From Campylobacteraceae bacterium (GTDB taxonomy: Bacteria > Campylobacterota > Campylobacteria > Campylobacterales > Sulfurovaceae): a stretch of 8,547 bases of DNA. The notes below the pieces were generated by a model. The model was not told where the DNA came from, ran no database searches, and saw only the letters and a program-made list of their open reading frames with translations. Below are positions 5,843 to 8,547 of the stretch, piece by piece; the stretch's first letter is position 1; every line of letters begins with the position of its first letter. The DNA lies in assembly GCA_027030605.1 (NCBI GenBank), contig JALVEV010000211.1, positions 1 through 8,547 on the forward strand. Direction: 5' to 3'. The translations under genes were made by a program, and so were the position numbers.

Positions 5843-7576
5843 TTAAACCTTAAATCCCATACTCTTACTTCCTTCAAAACTAGCACCAAGCTCCTTCTCT
5901 ATCTCCTCTAAAAAATCTTTCATAGAGAAGACACTCTCTTCTCGAACAGCAACCTTATAGGCTGTATTTCTAACAATCAAATCTATCTGCCCACCTGTTA
6001 GCTCATGACGTGCTAACTCCTCAACCTCAAAGCCCTCTTCATAATCAGCTTTTTCAGGTAACATAAAGTGCCATAGACGTTTACGCTGTTTCTTCCCTGG
6101 TTTTTTAAACTCTATCTTGTAGTTAAAACGTCTCGAAAAGGCTTTATCAATGTTATCAAGAAGGTTAGTTGTTGCAATCAAAATACCCTCAAATTTTTCA
6201 ATCTGTTCTAAGAAGATATTTTGCATCTGATTATGCATCTTATCTGCTGAACTCCCTGTTCCTTGACTTCGTGAGCTTAAAAATTGGTCTGCCTCATTGA
6301 GCAGTAAAATAGGGTCAACTTTTGCTTTTTTACTTAACGATTTAAAATCATCAAAAATCTTACGTACATTCTTCTCACTCTCACCCACATACATCGACAA
6401 AATCTTAGAGCAATCAAAACTTAGAATAGGACGTTTAAGTGTCTTAGCAAGACTCACAGCCGTCATAGTTTTACCAGTTCCAGGGTGACCATAGAAGATA
6501 ATTCGAGCATCAATCCCTTTACGTTTGTCTTTAATGCCCCACGCTTTAAGTTTAGCAAAAACATCTTTGTCTACCTGTTTTATAAGCGTATTTAACACCT
6601 CTCTTGTTTTTGGATGAAGAACCACATCACTTAAGTCTGTAGTAGGTGTAAGGTACTCAAACAGCTCCTGCTCCTCTACCAACTTATCAAGCTTTAACTT
6701 GGTTACTTTTTTCTTCTTATTTGGGTGAATAATCTTCTGTAAAATCTCCTCTTGCAGATAGAAAGAGCGAGAGATTCCCCCAAACATATTGAGTATCTCT
6801 TCATAGTCAATAATCTTGTCATTAATAAGCCGTGAACCATCTTCAAGTAAGGCACGGTTACGAATCTTGTCATACTCATCAACAGAGATAAGCTCAATTA
6901 GTACATTCATATCTCGTAACTGTCCCTCACCACCAGCATACTCCTCTTTTAGAAGTGCCAAGAAGATTTTCTTCTCACGCTCATCAAACTCTTTCTCCTT
7001 AAAAAACTCCTCAACGACAATTGGCTCATCTGTAATCTTAAGTCGCTCAACAATCCGTTGAGTAAGAAGTGCTAACTTACTCTTAAGTCTTCCCACACTC
7101 AAAGAGGTCTCTAAAAAGCCCTGCTTAGAGTTTGACATTTGAAAGAGTAAATCAATCACATCAAACTGGTCTTGCAGATACTCCAAGTGGTCAGTGTAGG
7201 GTTTAATATCAGGTAGTGAAATCTCTAGTGACCCCTCTTCTAAAAGACGAATAAGACTCATCGTAGGAGCAACAGAGGTGTTTAAAATCTCAAGCTTTGA
7301 GACCTCTTGCACCTTTATCTGTCCAAAACTAATCTGAACAATCCACCCCATATCCATTAGCTTTTTAATAATACTAAGATGATTTAGGTAGTCATACCCC
7401 TCATACTCAAAGTTATCTTGTAAGATGTCCAGTACAGCTGTCTCCTCTATACCTTTAACAAAACGTCTACAGATATATTGTAAGATTTTTGCCTCTTGAC
7501 GGTTACACTTTAAGTGAGGGAAGATTTTTGCCTTGGTAACATTTTTGGCTTCAATAAAATTAATAAGATATTTCAA
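5843..7576 (-). CDS. AAA+ ATPase, CDC48-like, with helical/winged-helix N-terminal region
   Basis: A cytoplasmic ATPase of 577 residues. The AAA module (about 355-510) has Walker A GHPGTGKT (363-370), Walker B LLLNEAD (424-430), sensor 1 ATTN (468-471), an arginine-finger pair R482-R483 and a sensor 2 region LTGGQ (526-530). Walker B has Asn427 where Asp is usual; the catalytic Glu428 is present. Residues 1-350 are mostly helical. About 28-95 look like a winged helix, and its function is unknown. The start is TTG at 7574-7576: AGGA lies 7 nt upstream and no nearby ATG exists. This is the first gene of an operon with the outer-membrane protease, with 2 bp between them. Campylobacter genomes carry a CDC48-labelled AAA protein of similar size (remembered as Cj0377). 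Remodelling of a protein complex is the likely activity; the target cannot be inferred. Confidence 0.87.
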   Translation of the reverse strand: MKYLINFIEAKNVTKAKIFPHLKCNRQEAKILQYICRRFVKGIEETAVLDILQDNFEYEGYDYLNHLSIIKKLMDMGWIVQISFGQIKVQEVSKLEILNTSVAPTMSLIRLLEEGSLEISLPDIKPYTDHLEYLQDQFDVIDLLFQMSNSKQGFLETSLSVGRLKSKLALLTQRIVERLKITDEPIVVEEFFKEKEFDEREKKIFLALLKEEYAGGEGQLRDMNVLIELISVDEYDKIRNRALLEDGSRLINDKIIDYEEILNMFGGISRSFYLQEEILQKIIHPNKKKKVTKLKLDKLVEEQELFEYLTPTTDLSDVVLHPKTREVLNTLIKQVDKDVFAKLKAWGIKDKRKGIDARIIFYGHPGTGKTMTAVSLAKTLKRPILSFDCSKILSMYVGESEKNVRKIFDDFKSLSKKAKVDPILLLNEADQFLSSRSQGTGSSADKMHNQMQNIFLEQIEKFEGILIATTNLLDNIDKAFSRRFNYKIEFKKPGKKQRKRLWHFMLPEKADYEEGFEVEELARHELTGGQIDLIVRNTAYKVAVREESVFSMKDFLEEIEKELGASFEGSKSMGFKV

Positions 7577-7604
7577 AATCTATTCCTAAATAGTAATTTA
7601 GTCT

Positions 7605-7633
7605 ATTATAACAGAAATAATGTAGTTTTTGAA
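7605..7633 (-). promoter_or_regulatory. Proximal promoter of the ATPase/protease operon
   Basis: On the minus strand, TGTTATAAT (7613-7605) is a perfect extended -10. TTCAAA (7633-7628, 4 of 6 to consensus) lies 17 bp upstream as the -35. Transcription would begin near 7598, giving a leader of about 22 nt that contains the AGGA site (7584-7587) before the TTG start. Confidence 0.75.
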
Positions 7634-7648
7634 AATTTTTTAAATAAG

Positions 7649-7666
7649 TAAGAGTGACAACTCTTA
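7649..7666. promoter_or_regulatory. Perfect 18-bp dyad, candidate operator or hairpin
   Basis: TAAGAGT-GACA-ACTCTTA has 7-bp perfect arms. It sits 15 bp upstream of the -35 of the operon promoter, where an activator could bind, and it would lie in the leader of any transcript starting at the upstream -10 copy. No U-tract follows, so it is not a typical terminator. Confidence 0.45.
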
Positions 7667-7711
7667 ACCGTCTCATTTTATGAGTTATAGGGAAATAGGG
7701 AGGAAAGTAAT

Positions 7712-7735
7712 ATGAAGTTAAAAGTTATCGTATGA
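7712..7735 (+). other. Seven-codon open frame behind a strong Shine-Dalgarno
   Basis: GGGAGGA (7698-7704) lies 7 nt before an ATG that opens MKLKVIV followed by TGA. The ribosome site is near ideal, but the frame is tiny and no clear plus-strand promoter or following gene is present. It may be a leader peptide, the 5' remnant of a lost gene, or chance. Confidence 0.25.
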
Positions 7736-7780
7736 GAGCCAATTAAAAAAAGGGAAAAATAATGTGACTCTCATGACAGT

Positions 7781-7789
7781 ATTATAACA
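7781..7789 (-). promoter_or_regulatory. Distal extended -10 element, same sequence as the operon promoter
   Basis: TGTTATAAT occurs again on the minus strand, with ten bases (7780-7789) identical to 7604-7613. No good -35 is found at 16-18 bp, though an extended -10 can work without one. Initiation near 7774 would start the RNA on a 9-bp stem (7766-7774 with 7732-7740, one G-U pair), about 200 nt before the ATPase start. Confidence 0.45.
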
Positions 7790-7938
7790 TCAAAACTTAT
7801 AGATTTAGTAAAAAAATAGATATTTCTTAAAATATTTTTAATTTTTAAATCTTATTTTACAATGAAAAATAGTTGATGTTATTTAAACTACTAATTTTAT
7901 TTTTTCTAGTTTTTAAATGTTTAAATAACTATTTTATG

Positions 7939-7962
7939 GGATTTAAAAAGAATTTTAAATCC
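7939..7962. repeat. Perfect 10-bp inverted repeat in the AT-rich spacer
   Basis: GGATTTAAAA and TTTTAAATCC flank a 4-nt AGAA loop. The stem has only two G-C pairs. The plus strand continues with TTTATTAT and the minus strand with CATAAAATAG, so it is a poor terminator for the gene to the right. An operator or chance are alternatives. Confidence 0.4.
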
Positions 7963-8040
7963 TTTATTATCTGTAAATTTCTTAATATTTTAATAAAAAT
8001 TTTTTTTAAAATATAAGAAGCAAATACTTAATATATAAGA

Positions 8041-8547
8041 CTAATCTGTAATAAAGAATCTTTTAACCTCTTTAACCCGTATGCCCTGTTGAACAAAATA
8101 GTCACGCCATAGATTTTTAACAGCATTAATCAACTCCATCTTATGTCGTCGTCTCTCTATGACATGCATATAGACAGTAACTCGTGCTTTAGTTGGTAGA
8201 GGGTACTCTTTGATTAACTCTTTTACAGAGGGGAGTCTTCCTTTATAGAAACTAAACTTATGTCCATTCTCCATAAAGTCACTTACTATATGTATCTCAG
8301 CCTTTTGACTCTTGATATCATCGAAAATAGTTGTTATGGTCTCAAAAAGAGGAGAAGTCTCTGCTGTACCTGCTTTACTTAACAGCGTAGTTATATCAAA
8401 AAGAGGCTCCTCAAATGCCAAAATAAACTTAGCTCGAATATCTCGACAGTTCTCATAAAGAGCATTACAGTCAGCCTCACTACCTGGGCTACACTTATCA
8501 AAGATTTTTTTAACCCTTGTCTCTTTACCTTTACTTCCTGAGAGTGA
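8041..8547 (-). CDS. Partial protein with vWA-like C-terminal domain (5' end outside the window)
   Basis: The frame is open from the right edge to TAG at 8041-8043, so 168 codons are visible. A TTG at 8419-8421 lies inside it but has no Shine-Dalgarno and cuts into similar-looking protein, so the gene most likely begins beyond the edge. The pattern TSPLFETITTIF (64-75 of the visible part), then the strand IHIVSD (85-90) followed by FMENGHKFSFY, fits the second half of a von Willebrand factor A-like fold, with the Thr and Asp in the usual metal-site positions. The end, with KNLWRDYFVQQG (144-155), resembles uncharacterised vWA-like proteins. Cysteines 19, 27 and 34 lie close together and could form a disulfide or bind metal. 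The product and partner are unknown. The long spacer argues against co-transcription with the ATPase operon. Confidence 0.65.
   Translation of the reverse strand, partial: SLSGSKGKETRVKKIFDKCSPGSEADCNALYENCRDIRAKFILAFEEPLFDITTLLSKAGTAETSPLFETITTIFDDIKSQKAEIHIVSDFMENGHKFSFYKGRLPSVKELIKEYPLPTKARVTVYMHVIERRRHKMELINAVKNLWRDYFVQQGIRVKEVKRFFITD

Larger units (their letters stand above)
7577..8040. other. AT-rich intergenic region with regulatory features, no clear gene
   Basis: This 464-bp spacer separates two minus-strand genes. The left third holds the operon promoter, a perfect 18-bp dyad, a second copy of the same extended -10 element and a plus-strand Shine-Dalgarno with a 7-codon frame. The part from about 7800 to 8040 is almost pure A/T and shows only a 24-bp inverted repeat (7939-7962). 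No larger open frame is credible. Confidence 0.6.

Noticed and set aside
6297..6488. 63-codon plus-strand frame antisense to the AAA+ gene
   Set aside because: It is a shadow of the conserved Walker A/B coding region and has no credible start signal.
6703..7061. Two short frames (minus 6703-6897, plus 6816-7061) overlapping the AAA+ gene
   Set aside because: Their low-complexity Ser/Leu-rich products are explained by the codon pattern of the real gene.
7640..8040. CRISPR array, tRNA or insertion-sequence ends in the long spacer
   Set aside because: No regularly spaced repeats, cloverleaf-like segment, terminal inverted repeats or transposase remnant could be found.
8041..8421. Reading the right-hand gene as a complete 126-residue protein starting at TTG 8421
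   Set aside because: The frame continues open to the window edge with protein-like sequence, and no ribosome site precedes the TTG.

Overview
The window reads as chromosomal DNA from an AT-rich Gram-negative bacterium. The best guess is Campylobacterota (Sulfurimonas- or Sulfurovum-like). This is inferred from the very AT-rich spacers, A/T-rich codon use, an outer-membrane barrel protein, a CDC48-labelled type of AAA+ protein and 11-bp repeats resembling the phosphate box of Campylobacter. No rRNA or other marker gene is present, so the placement is an inference.

Layout. Positions 1-458 (minus) hold the 5' part of a predicted lipoprotein with RHS/YD-type repeats. Its signal peptide and its repeats lie in different frames, so it looks frameshifted. 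A 377-bp AT-rich divergent spacer follows, and its right end carries three 11-bp-spaced repeats. Positions 836-2368 (+) encode a PiT phosphate permease and 2432-3109 (+) an OmpR/PhoB-type response regulator. The regulator has an extended -10 promoter so close to its ATG that its mRNA is probably leaderless. A convergent 67-bp gap holds a small GC-rich hairpin. Positions 3177-7576 (minus) form a two-gene operon, transcribed from right to left: an AAA+ ATPase with an unusual Walker B Asn, then, 2 bp later, a secreted HExxH metalloprotease fused to a propeller-like region and a C-terminal outer-membrane barrel. A 464-bp AT-rich spacer upstream carries two identical extended -10 elements and several dyads. 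Positions 8041-8547 (minus) are the 3' part of a gene with a vWA-like fold.

How the parts fit. The permease and regulator look like a phosphate module: a PhoB-like regulator beside a phosphate transporter with pho-box-like repeats in front. No sensor kinase, PhoU or pst genes are in view. The ATPase/protease operon is the least familiar part. The ATPase should be cytoplasmic while the protease should sit in the outer membrane facing the periplasm or surface, so their tight coupling implies an indirect functional link that the sequence does not explain. No tRNA, rRNA, CRISPR array, transposase or integrase was seen.
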